The notes beneath the pieces were generated by a model. It was not told where the DNA came from, made no database searches, and worked only from the letters and a program-made list of their open reading frames with translations. From contig UCCS01000020.1 in NCBI GenBank assembly GCA_900470965.1, positions 1 to 64,000 on the forward strand: a DNA stretch of 64,000 nt. Reading direction: 5' to 3'. Shown here in pieces: positions 55,930 to 63,582 of the stretch. The translations under genes and the position numbers were made by a program. Each line of letters starts with the position of its first letter. The stretch's first letter is position 1. The stretch is from Hyphomicrobiales bacterium (lineage in GTDB: Bacteria; Pseudomonadota; Alphaproteobacteria; Rhizobiales; Rhizobiaceae).

Positions 55930-56189
55930 TTCCAGCTCCCGCTGGCCCAAATTCGGGGAGCACTTCACCCGAAAGTGATTCTGAAGGGCTGTACGCAGAT
56001 CTTGGTAATCCATGCGGTAGGCAATTCCGACATTATTATAGTTCGCCTATGTGGATCATCAGCCGGGCGTGTCCGTAGCGATACCTTGATGTCGGACGGT
56101 ATTCTTTGTGGATGCATTTCACGGGGGAGGGGCCAGCGCAGATAGAAAACGCCGTTGCGCGACTTCAAAATGTAAGTGGGATTGTGCAA
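55930..56189 (-). pseudogene. Site-specific integrase N-terminal fragment beside tRNA-Val
   Basis: From 56189 the minus strand reads MHNPTYILKSRNGVFYLRWP, then IPSDIKVSLRTRPADDPHRR, the N-terminal arm (DUF6538-type) of many tyrosine integrases. After a frameshift near 56050 another frame has YRMDYQDLRTALQNHFR, like the linker before the catalytic domain. The catalytic domain is missing. It lies 67 bp from the 3' end of a tRNA gene, just where an island integrase sits. This marks the right border of the polysaccharide island as an old integration site. Confidence 0.72.
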
Positions 56190-56255
56190 GCCGATGTCTC
56201 ACCTGAATGGCTCACTGACCAAATTCAAGGTACAAGGCTTTGATTTTAAACCAAA

Positions 56256-56331
56256 TGGTGGGCGATGAGAGACTCGAACTCCCGACATCCTCGGTGTAAA
56301 CGAGGCGCTCTACCAACTGAGCTAATCGCCC
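56256..56331 (-). tRNA. tRNA-Val (anticodon TAC)
   Basis: The minus strand folds as a 76-nt cloverleaf: acceptor GGGCGAT/ATCGCCC, D arm GCTCAGTTGGTAGAGC, anticodon stem CCTCG/CGAGG with loop TTTACAC (anticodon TAC), T arm GGGAGTTCGAGTCTCTC-like, discriminator A and encoded CCA (56258-56256). TAC reads GTA valine codons. An integrase remnant lies downstream of its 3' end. Confidence 0.96.
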
Positions 56332-56490
56332 GCGATGCCCTATGTCATCGTTCGGTGAAGCGTCTCTAGCGATATTCAAAAAGAACCGCAAGCCTCTTTT
56401 TGAAATTCTGAGCAATTTGCCTGTGCACTCCGCTCTTCCCCGTGGGAAGCATTCTCTGTAGAGGTGCGGCTGAATAAATTCGGAGCGAAA

Positions 56491-57108
56491 ATGACGACGC
56501 GAGAGCAGCGGCTGGCCCTTCGGCAGAGCACCCCCCGGACATTTCTGGATTACGCCCACACAGAAGAAGCAAGGTTGCTTCCCGACCGTGGCAGGCTTCT
56601 CGACAATTTGCCGAAAGGCGGGATCGTGGCTGAGTTAGGGGTTGCAGAAGGCGCCTTTAGCGAGGAGATCGTTGCACGCAACCAGCCGCAGCGGCTATAC
56701 CTCATCGATCCCTGGAATATGGACCGATACTCAGAAGGTCTTCAAATCATCAATGGCAAATTCGGACAGGAGATCGCCGAGGGCAGCGTTGTCATTCGCC
56801 AGGGTACGTCGCTCGATATGCTGTCCCAGTTCGACGATAGCACGTTCGATTGGGTCTATATCGATACCGATCATTCCTTCGCGCTGACATGGCGGGAGCT
56901 CCTGCTGGCGGACCGCAAAGTGAAGCCGGATGGCAGGATCGCCGGCCATGATTTCTGCACGGGTAACACGGTCAAACCCGTCGTCTATGGGGTCGTCGAG
57001 GCCGTCAACAAGTTCTGCGTGGAGTACGGCTGGCGCTTCGAATTTCTGACGCTCGAGCCGGACGCTCACTTTTCCTATTGCCTCAAGCGGATCGACACAT
57101 CGCGATAG
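56491..57108 (+). CDS. Class I SAM-dependent methyltransferase (Methyltransf_24 type), 205 aa
   Basis: GGAG 6 bases before the ATG at 56491 sets the start; a GTG at 56464 is less likely. SAM motif GIVAELGVAEGAFSEEIVAR, then RLYLIDPWNMDRYSEG, FDWVYIDTDHSFALTWRELL and GRIAGHDFCTGNTVKPVVYG. The YIDxxH motif is typical of the Methyltransf_24 group that methylates sugars or other small molecules. It lies just outside the tRNA-Val and convergent with lpsL, so it may belong to the core surface-polysaccharide set of the backbone and not to the island. Confidence 0.82.
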   Translation: MTTREQRLALRQSTPRTFLDYAHTEEARLLPDRGRLLDNLPKGGIVAELGVAEGAFSEEIVARNQPQRLYLIDPWNMDRYSEGLQIINGKFGQEIAEGSVVIRQGTSLDMLSQFDDSTFDWVYIDTDHSFALTWRELLLADRKVKPDGRIAGHDFCTGNTVKPVVYGVVEAVNKFCVEYGWRFEFLTLEPDAHFSYCLKRIDTSR

Positions 57109-57118
57109 CGTCAGCAGC

Positions 57119-58144
57119 TTACGTATCGATCGTGCCGAGTTCCTGCCTGGCTTCCAGATACCACTCGACGAAAGCCCTGGCGCCTATTTCTAAAGGAGTG
57201 TTCGGCTGGTAGCCCGTCAGGGCAAGGAGAAGGTCGGGGCTTGCAAAGGTGCGGGGCACGTCGCCCTTCTGCATGGGAAGCATGACGTGCTTTGCTCCGT
57301 GCCCCATTACATTCTCGACCTTCTCGATGAAGTCCATGAGGCTGACCGGTTGCCCGCCGCCGATATTGACGATGCGGAAGGGGGCCTGATGCGAAAGCGT
57401 TTCGATTGTTGCATCGGCAACACGGTTAGTTTCGGAGGGGATGACGTCTGACAGCCTGACCAGGGCTTCGACCAGATCGTCGATATAGGTGAAATCGCGG
57501 CTCATATTGCCCTTGCCGTATATCTCGATGGGCTTGTCCTCGATCATGTTCTTGACGAACTTGAAGAGAGCCATGTCGGGCCGGCCCCACGGGCCGTAGA
57601 CGGTGAAGAAGCGGAAGGCCGTGGTCGGAATCTTGTAGAGATGCGAATAGCTGTGCGCCATCAGCTCCATTGACTTCTTGCTGGCGGCATAGAAGCTCAG
57701 CGGCTCGTCGGCGCGGTCGGTTTCGCGAAAGGGGACGGTCCGATTGGCGCCATAGATCGAGGAGGTCGAGGCGAGCATGAGATGGCGAAGCTCGATACGG
57801 CTTGCCAGCTCCAGAATGTTCCAGGAACCCTCGATGTTCGAACGTAGATAGGCCTGCGGATTTTCGATGCTGTAACGCACACCGGCTTGTGCGGCCAGAT
57901 GAATGAGAACATCCGGCTTTGCTGCCGAAACGGCGGTTTCCAGCGTTGCCTTGTCTTCGAGCATGGCAACGACTGGACGGAAGGCAGGATATTGGGTCAG
58001 CGCGGCATGACGCATCTCCTTGAGCCTGACATTGTAATAGGGCGTCAGTCCGTCGAAGCCTGTTACCTCATGCCCATCCTGCAACAGCCGGCGGGCCAGA
58101 TGAAAGCCAATGAAGCCTGCCGTTCCCGTAATGAAGTAGCGCAT
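57119..58144 (-). CDS. lpsL: UDP-glucuronate 4-epimerase (LpsL-like)
   Basis: Extended SDR enzyme, 341 residues. Motifs: [18 protein letters not shown], the residue pattern [16 protein letters not shown] typical of UDP-GlcA epimerases (LpsL, CapI), [18 protein letters not shown], active Ser in LASTSSIYG, and Tyr152/Lys156 in [11 protein letters not shown]. It converts UDP-glucuronate to UDP-galacturonate, a major sugar of rhizobial LPS core and lipid A. It is monocistronic here and converges on the methyltransferase with 10 bp between stops. The 4-epimerase call follows from the motif set; other UDP-uronate epimerases remain possible. Confidence 0.9.
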   Translation of the reverse strand: MRYFITGTAGFIGFHLARRLLQDGHEVTGFDGLTPYYNVRLKEMRHAALTQYPAFRPVVAMLEDKATLETAVSAAKPDVLIHLAAQAGVRYSIENPQAYLRSNIEGSWNILELASRIELRHLMLASTSSIYGANRTVPFRETDRADEPLSFYAASKKSMELMAHSYSHLYKIPTTAFRFFTVYGPWGRPDMALFKFVKNMIEDKPIEIYGKGNMSRDFTYIDDLVEALVRLSDVIPSETNRVADATIETLSHQAPFRIVNIGGGQPVSLMDFIEKVENVMGHGAKHVMLPMQKGDVPRTFASPDLLLALTGYQPNTPLEIGARAFVEWYLEARQELGTIDT

Positions 58145-58590
58145 TTCTACCTTTTTCTCGGGTCTCCTGCCGATGGCAAGTAGCCGAATCCGTATTCGAT
58201 TGCTTCACTTATCGGATAGATGCTCCCGAGATCAATAATCACCTGGATTTTCGGGGCTTTTAAGCGCTACAAGACGAGCGCGCAAAGGGTGCCGCTTCGA
58301 TTACCGGAGCTGATGTCCGTGGCAATCTTGAGATCGTCGCGTGAGCAATCGGCTCGAACACATATATCTATTTCTATTCCGATATCTTGCCACCTTCGCC
58401 GGAGGAGACTCTGAGAAGTCGTTTCCTCACAGAGTGATGTGACCGATGTTTGTGGGATCGCCCCCGCGATGGCGCAGAGTCCGATCAGCCCTCCCACAAC
58501 CGGACGAGGTCGGATTCAGAGAACGGAGCATCAATGGCTATATGCTCCCACCTGCTGCCGACACCGAAAACCTAATTGCTTGAGTGCGCT
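58145..58590. other. Intergenic region with no gene seen
   Basis: About 445 bp between the lpsL start and the end of a small secreted-protein gene. The frames here are short and unlike protein. It must hold the lpsL promoter. I see no strong hairpin, repeat or known RNA motif. Confidence 0.4.
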
Positions 58591-58962
58591 TCATCGCTTG
58601 AGCACCCAAACGGTCTTGCCGTTCTCTGACGCTTCGATGCCGGCTTTGGTCCGGGTCAGTCGAAGGCATTTTTCGTCATCCCCCGGCCGCGGCCTTATGC
58701 AAATCCCGTCCGGAGCGGCCCTCCACGTCGGACTTATGCTCACCAGGCTGTCGCTGATGGTTCCACCGCCGTCGGGACGAAACACGAGGATGTTTGAGGC
58801 TTTTCGTTTGACGACGACCACCTCCCACGGCTTGCCGTCGGCGATGACGCTGGAAAGCGGTTCTTCGGCTCGCGCCGGTGCGCCGGCGAAAATTGCAAGG
58901 ACAAGCAATGGCATGAAAAATCGGCAAGAAGAGAGGTCGCCTGGCAAGCGAGCTGTGGGCAT
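58591..58962 (-). CDS. Small secreted protein of unknown function, 123 aa
   Basis: The ATG at 58962 has AAAGGAAC upstream. Residues 1-32 form a signal peptide (FFMPLLVLAIFAGAPARA-EE), so the mature protein of about 91 residues is periplasmic. It contains two cysteines (ICIRPRPGDDEKC) that could form a disulfide, and a beta-rich core (PWEVVVVKRKASNILVFRPD, KAGIEASENGKTVWVLKR). A longer frame upstream to 59400 has no start support. Family not recognised; similar small secreted proteins are common in rhizobia. Confidence 0.72.
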   Translation of the reverse strand: MPTARLPGDLSSCRFFMPLLVLAIFAGAPARAEEPLSSVIADGKPWEVVVVKRKASNILVFRPDGGGTISDSLVSISPTWRAAPDGICIRPRPGDDEKCLRLTRTKAGIEASENGKTVWVLKR

Positions 58963-59249
58963 TACGTGTTCCTTTGCGTGAGTATGACCCTCTGATGGCA
59001 GGTCGTGATCGAGGGATAAAACTGAGCGAGCGGAACGTGGCCATGCCCTTCCGCCGGTGGTGATGTTGTCGCGATATTCTCCAACGCGCTCGGCAAAGTC
59101 ATCACGAGATATATTTTGATTTGTTAAGCGCGCCGGGCCGTATGTCTCCGCATAGCCGTCACCAGATGGGATCATGCGGCATGTCCGCAGCAGCGCAGGT
59201 TCGCACAAACGCTGCGTACCGGAAAATTCTACCTGGCGTTTCGCCATCG

Positions 59250-59372
59250 TCACAGCGCAAGCCGTTCCGAAATCAAAATGAGCATCACGATCGGACCGCC
59301 GAGAAGGGCTCCGAACAGGATGGTCGCGAAGAACAGGTTTGCGAGCAGGTGAAGCATGGTCTTGCGCGTCAT
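59250..59372 (-). CDS. Tiny membrane protein, 40 aa
   Basis: From the ATG at 59372: MTRKTMLHLLANLFFATILF, then GALLGGPIVMLILISERLAL and a stop. It is one or two membrane helices with a short basic N-terminus and so probably sits in the inner membrane. The start overlaps the stop of the 79-residue gene by 4 bp (ATGA), good evidence that it is translated. Family and function unknown. Confidence 0.6.
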   Translation of the reverse strand: MTRKTMLHLLANLFFATILFGALLGGPIVMLILISERLAL

Positions 59373-59608
59373 GGGTGCATGCCGATCCTTGCAGGGTCAA
59401 AAAGGACGGGACCCACTTTCATCTCGGCCATCCGCACCTTGCCTGTCCAGACATCGACGATCCTTTCGTCCCATCTGAAGAAGAGGATGATCAGCCATTG
59501 CCCGCCGTCGGGCGTGCCGCATGCCGCCTCGAGCATCACAAAGGCAATGTGCATGGATCCGATAACCACCAGCGCCGCAGCTGCTCTTGCCGTCCGTTTC
59601 GAAGTCAT
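59369..59608 (-). CDS. Small membrane-anchored protein of unknown function, 79 aa
   Basis: ATG at 59608, with GGAACAGGG just upstream. An N-terminal hydrophobic segment (ALVVIGSMHIAFVMLEAACG, residues about 12-31) may be a signal anchor. The rest (QWLIILFFRWDERIVDVWTG, then KVRMAEMKVGPVLFDPARIG) is mixed. It is coupled to the 40-residue membrane gene, so the two form a small operon. I do not recognise either protein. Between this operon and the secreted protein gene (58963-59249) I see no gene. Confidence 0.58.
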   Translation of the reverse strand: MTSKRTARAAAALVVIGSMHIAFVMLEAACGTPDGGQWLIILFFRWDERIVDVWTGKVRMAEMKVGPVLFDPARIGMHP

Positions 59609-59727
59609 AGCCCTGTTCCAAAAGTTGAGGTCGGATGAGGTCATGCCCTGCCGTTTCCAGGTGAACGCTTTTCCATTTGGGCTCCGACAATTGCGGAAAC
59701 ATGACTGGATTCGCTTTTTTGCGTGTA

Positions 59728-59841
59728 ATGCGAGGCGGGGGTCTGGGGCTTAGCCTCGTCAAGCAGATCACCGAAAACCATGGCGGAAAAGTCGGCATCG
59801 AAAGCGGTCCGTCGGGAACAAAACTATCGATTCGGCCCTAA
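59728..59841 (+). pseudogene. Histidine-kinase C-terminal fragment
   Basis: The plus strand reads GGGLGLSLVKQITENHGGKV then GIESGPSGTKLSIRP and a stop. GLGLSLVK plus HGGKVGIES is the G2 box and end of a HATPase_c domain. Nothing upstream continues the kinase: before the ATG at 59728 the frame is unlike protein. It is the tail of a lost sensor kinase gene, left after deletion or rearrangement. Confidence 0.8.
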
Positions 59842-59930
59842 GATGCTGCAAGTGGTGGGCCATGTAATTGTGTGGCAATTGTTCGCACCGAATGTCCGGT
59901 CATCGTCATGACCGGAGGCCAACGAGATAC

Positions 59931-60824
59931 ATGCCCAGCAATTCGCATTCACGTCGTCGATTTTTCAACCAGCCGCTTTTCAACCAGCCATCCAGGGCAT
60001 CGCTCCTGGGATTTATTGCCTTGCTGATAACGGCAACCGTTTCCGGATGTGCTGCCGTACCGCTCAAGGAAGCGGGAACGCTTGCCTCCTACAGGAACCT
60101 TGGTCCGTCGAAGGGGACGCTCGCCAAGAAACGGCTCTATGTCGACGGGCAGCAGCTGGCACGGGTAAAGACCGTCGCCATCGTCCCGACGGTCTTCTCT
60201 TTCAGTGCTGCGTCCAAAATCAAGTCGGAGGCCGACCGTTCCCTGGTTTCCAATGCTCTCGACCGGGCACTGTGCGTGGCATTGAGTGACAAATACCAGA
60301 TGGTCCCGGCCGGCCAGCCGGCAGATCTGACTGTTCGCTCGGTTGTCGCCGACATCGTTCCGACCAACAAGGCAGTTGCCGGGGTCGCGACCGTCGTCAG
60401 CGTCGGTTCGGGCTTTGCCCTGCCTGTGAGCGTACCGCGCCTCCCCTTCGGCCTTGGCGGCCTGGCGATCGAAGCCGAAGCCGTCGACGCTACGGGAATG
60501 CAAAATGCTGCAATGCTATGGGCGCGTGGCGCAAACTCCATTCAGGACAATCCCCGCGTTTCCGAGGTCGGGGACGCCTATGGTCTCGCAACGAAATTCG
60601 CCGGCGACTTCTCAAGGGTGCTGATCGCCGGAAAGGAACCGAAGGGACTGAACCTTTCGCTTCCGTCGAGGCAACGCGCCCGCTCCTGGCTCGGCGGAAA
60701 GCCGAAATATGCTGCCTGCGATGCGTTCGGCCGCGCACCCGGACTGCTTGGCGTGCTCGCTTCGAAGTACGGCGCTCCGCCGCAGTGGACGGAAAGGAAG
60801 CCAAAGCCCGCCATAACGCATTGA
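59931..60824 (+). CDS. Putative outer-membrane lipoprotein, DUF3313-like, 297 aa
   Basis: The ATG at 59931 leads into a signal sequence, FIALLITATVSGC, with the lipobox VSG-Cys at about 38-41, so the mature protein is lipid-anchored. The body has GPSKGTLAKKRLYVDGQQLA, VKTVAIVPTVFS and ALDRALCVALSDKYQMVPAG, like DUF3313 lipoproteins, with a glycine-rich mid part (VSVGSGFALPVSVPRLPFGL). There is a small internal duplication at the start (FFNQPLFNQP). No partner genes are linked; function unknown. Confidence 0.75.
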   Translation: MPSNSHSRRRFFNQPLFNQPSRASLLGFIALLITATVSGCAAVPLKEAGTLASYRNLGPSKGTLAKKRLYVDGQQLARVKTVAIVPTVFSFSAASKIKSEADRSLVSNALDRALCVALSDKYQMVPAGQPADLTVRSVVADIVPTNKAVAGVATVVSVGSGFALPVSVPRLPFGLGGLAIEAEAVDATGMQNAAMLWARGANSIQDNPRVSEVGDAYGLATKFAGDFSRVLIAGKEPKGLNLSLPSRQRARSWLGGKPKYAACDAFGRAPGLLGVLASKYGAPPQWTERKPKPAITH

Positions 60825-61139
60825 CGGAGGGCCAACCGAGTGGCCATCCAGCCGCTCAGCGAAGGTTTGGAAGAGGCTCCAAGGAAATCGACCAGCCTCG
60901 CTGGTCGAGGACGGGCGGAGACATTGCCGGAACCCCGCGGCATTACTCTGCCCGCCTGCACTTTGCCTGCAGGGAGCGTCAGATCCTGACGGTCTCGCTC
61001 GCAGCGACCTCACTCCGTTGATAAGAACTCGATCCATCCAAAAGAACGGCGCAGGGGATGATCTGATGCAACATTCTTTCCTTTGCATAGAGACATTGTA
61101 TTCTGATGTCGCAGACACACTTCGGCTTGAGGAAAGAGT
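60825..61139. other. Intergenic region with no gene seen
   Basis: About 315 bp between two secreted-protein genes in the same direction. Open frames in it are short and shadow-like. It should carry the promoter of the gene at 61140, whose ribosome site GAGGAAAG lies at 61128-61135. No hairpin terminator is clear after 60824. Confidence 0.4.
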
Positions 61140-61709
61140 ATGCGTGTCGACCATTTCGATATTCGTTCGAAGACAGGATCTCGCCTGACCGGCGACATGA
61201 AGCGTCAGGTCGTGATTTGCCGGAACGGTCGGCGCCATCTGAGGTGCATGGCGCTAAGCGTGATCATTGTTGCCGCATCATCCGTCAGTTCGCCGGCATC
61301 CGCCGCCAATGTTCTCGAACGAGCGATCGAGGCCGCTCAGCCCTGCAAGCCTTTGAAGGTCAGGCAGCAGGTTTTGGGCGTCAAGGTCGAACTGGGCATC
61401 GACGAGCTCGACTTCGTTAAAATCGACACGATCGAGATCAGAGTGAACGGCGATTTGGCCGAAGCAAACGCACTCGGCACGCTCGCATGCAAGACGTCGG
61501 ACGATGCCCCTCTCAAGGGCGGCTTTTCAGCAAAGGCCCGAATTCACCTGCAGGCAAATCTCGCCACCTGCATAACGAACGCAAGTTCGATCGATATCAT
61601 CGAGGCAGAGGGAGAGTTTGGTGACGTTGTCACGACCTTCGAACCCGAGATTTCGGCCGCCCTTCGCAAGGGTGTGGAAAAGGCGCTGAAGAAGCTCTGC
61701 GCGAGCTGA
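61140..61709 (+). CDS. Secreted protein of unknown function, 189 aa
   Basis: GAGGAAAG just before the ATG at 61140 supports this start, though an internal ATG (MKRQVVICRNGRRHLRCMAL, residue 20) would give a more normal signal peptide. The hydrophobic run ALSVIIVAASSVSSPASA-AN ends in a signal-peptidase site. The mature part is about 135 residues with three cysteines (QPCKPLKVRQQVLGVKVELG, LACKTSDDAPL and ATCITNAS) and an alternating beta pattern, ending in a helix (EPEISAALRKGVEKALKKLC). I do not recognise the family. Confidence 0.7.
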   Translation: MRVDHFDIRSKTGSRLTGDMKRQVVICRNGRRHLRCMALSVIIVAASSVSSPASAANVLERAIEAAQPCKPLKVRQQVLGVKVELGIDELDFVKIDTIEIRVNGDLAEANALGTLACKTSDDAPLKGGFSAKARIHLQANLATCITNASSIDIIEAEGEFGDVVTTFEPEISAALRKGVEKALKKLCAS

Positions 61710-61783
61710 AATCGAAGGGGATATGTGAAACGAGGCGATCGGTCTGCAAGCAGGCAGCTCCGTGCCTCAGCCACGCGGCGTCG

Positions 61784-62545
61784 TCAACGGAGATAGTGGA
61801 TGTGGGGCCGGGCGTGATAGGGCGAGGCTTCGACACGCGCATCCACCGAGAAAACATCCCTGAGGACCTCTTCGGTCAAGACTTCGGCCGGTGTGCCGGA
61901 CGCAACGATCTTCCCGCTTTGCATGACGATGAGCTCGTCACAAAACATGGCCGCATGGTTGAGGTCGTGCAGGGCAATGATGCTGGTGACCGGCAGACCG
62001 GAGACGAGCCGCATGAGGCTGATCTGGTGCTGGATATCGAGATGGTTGGTCGGTTCGTCGAGGATCAGTTCTTTTGGCGACTGCGCCAGAGCTCTTGCGA
62101 TATGGGCGCGCTGCTTCTCCCCACCGGACAGGTTCTGCCAGCGATCATGGCGCTTGTCGGTCATGCCGGCCCGCTTCAACGCTTCCTCGACAGCCTGATC
62201 GTCGGCGAGTGTCCAGCCGGAAAACATCGAACGGTGCGGAAAGCGTCCGAGCTTGACGACATCCACGACCCTCAGATCGGCGTTTGTTGTCGAATTCTGT
62301 TCGACGAAGGCGACGCGCTGCGCGATCGTGCGGCGTCCGATCGTCCCTATGTCCCTCAAATCGAGCGAGATGCGCCCGGAATTGGGGCGCTTCAGGCCGG
62401 CGAGAAGCCGCAGCAGCGACGTTTTTCCAGAGCCGTTCGGGCCAAGAAGGCCGAGCATTTTTCCCGGTGGCGCTTCGAAGGAGACGCCATCAATTATGGT
62501 CTTCCTGCCAATTTTCCAGACGAGGTTTTCGGCTTTGATGCTCAT
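61784..62545 (-). CDS. FecE/BtuD-type ABC transporter ATPase
   Basis: A 253-residue ATPase of an iron-siderophore/haem/cobalamin importer. Walker A GPNGSGKTS (35-43), Q-loop region AFVEQNSTTNADLRV, signature LSGGEKQRAHIARALAQ, Walker B LILDEPTNHLD, and a switch His in IIALHDLNHAAMF. It overlaps the permease gene by 4 bp (ATGA) and is last in the operon. It would drive uptake across the inner membrane with the permease homodimer. Confidence 0.95.
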   Translation of the reverse strand: MSIKAENLVWKIGRKTIIDGVSFEAPPGKMLGLLGPNGSGKTSLLRLLAGLKRPNSGRISLDLRDIGTIGRRTIAQRVAFVEQNSTTNADLRVVDVVKLGRFPHRSMFSGWTLADDQAVEEALKRAGMTDKRHDRWQNLSGGEKQRAHIARALAQSPKELILDEPTNHLDIQHQISLMRLVSGLPVTSIIALHDLNHAAMFCDELIVMQSGKIVASGTPAEVLTEEVLRDVFSVDARVEASPYHARPHIHYLR

Positions 62546-63582
62546 GATGCGCGCTGGAACCGGTAGAGAATGACGGAGAAGAAGGGAACGCCAACCAGCG
62601 CCGTGACGACCCCGATCGGCAGGACCTGCTGCGGGATGAGCGCGCGCGAGGCAATGTCTGCAAGCACCATGAAGATTGCGCCGACAATGGCGCAGGCTGG
62701 GAGGAGCCGGACATGAAGCGGACCGACGACGAAGCGCGCCGCATGCGGCACGACCAGACCGACAAAACCGATCGAGCCGACCATGCTGACGATCGTGGCC
62801 GTCATCATTGCGGTAAGCGCAAACAGCACGATGCGGACCCTTCCGACGTTGACACCGAGAGATGCGGCTGCTTCATCACCGAAGGCAAAAGCATCCAGAA
62901 CCCTGGCATAGAACAGGCAGACGACAAGCCCGAAGCCGACGATGCCGGAAACCAGCATGAACTCCGGCCAGCGCACGCCGCCGAAGCTGCCGAGCAGCCA
63001 GAACATGACGTCGCGAGCCTGCTGCGCATTGCCGGAAGTCGTGACCACATAGGATGTGGCGGCGTTGAAGAGCTGCGAAGCGGCAACACCTGCGAGGATT
63101 GTCCGGTCAGCGCCGCCACGCGTACCGTTGGACAGCAGCGCCACAAAAAAAAATGCCGCAAACGCGCCGGCAAAAGCCCCGGCCGACAGCGAAACCACAC
63201 CTGCACCAACGCCGAGAATGACGATGGCGACTGCGCCGGTGGACGCGCCGGCGGAGATACCGAGCACATAGGGCTCGGCCAGCGGGTTGCGAAGCAGCGA
63301 TTGCATGATCGCACCCGACAGAGCCAGTCCCGCGCCGCAGAAAGCGGCCACGAGCGCGCGGCTGAGCCGATAATCCCAGATCACGGTCTCGTGGATGCGG
63401 TTGAGTTCCACCGCCGTCCATCCCAGCCTGTTCGTGACGGCGGCAAAGGTCGTGGTAAGCGGGATCGGCAGGTCGCCAATCCCGACACTGATGCCGACGA
63501 CCAGGCCGACCGCCACAAGGGAGGCCAACAGGAGGGCGCCGAAGGGGGCAGCCTGCTGGAGGGAGCGGTTCGGGGCGGTCAC
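62542..63582 (-). CDS. FecCD-family ABC transporter permease
   Basis: A 346-residue permease starting at the GTG at 63582 (VTAPNRSLQQAAPFGALLLA), where GTGA overlaps the binding-protein stop. About ten membrane helices. FecCD motifs: RLSRALVAAFCGAGLALSGA, MQSLLRNPLAEPYVLGISAG, SIGFVGLVVPHAARFVVGP and LPIGVVTALVGVPFFSVIL. A much longer open frame upstream is the antisense-like extension into the binding-protein gene and is not used. Substrate class: Fe-siderophore, haem or vitamin B12. Confidence 0.95.
   Translation of the reverse strand: MTAPNRSLQQAAPFGALLLASLVAVGLVVGISVGIGDLPIPLTTTFAAVTNRLGWTAVELNRIHETVIWDYRLSRALVAAFCGAGLALSGAIMQSLLRNPLAEPYVLGISAGASTGAVAIVILGVGAGVVSLSAGAFAGAFAAFFFVALLSNGTRGGADRTILAGVAASQLFNAATSYVVTTSGNAQQARDVMFWLLGSFGGVRWPEFMLVSGIVGFGLVVCLFYARVLDAFAFGDEAAASLGVNVGRVRIVLFALTAMMTATIVSMVGSIGFVGLVVPHAARFVVGPLHVRLLPACAIVGAIFMVLADIASRALIPQQVLPIGVVTALVGVPFFSVILYRFQRAS

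Noticed and set aside
55873..56145. 90-codon plus-strand frame
   Set aside because: It runs over the IS3 scrap and antisense to the integrase remnant; no protein-like signal.
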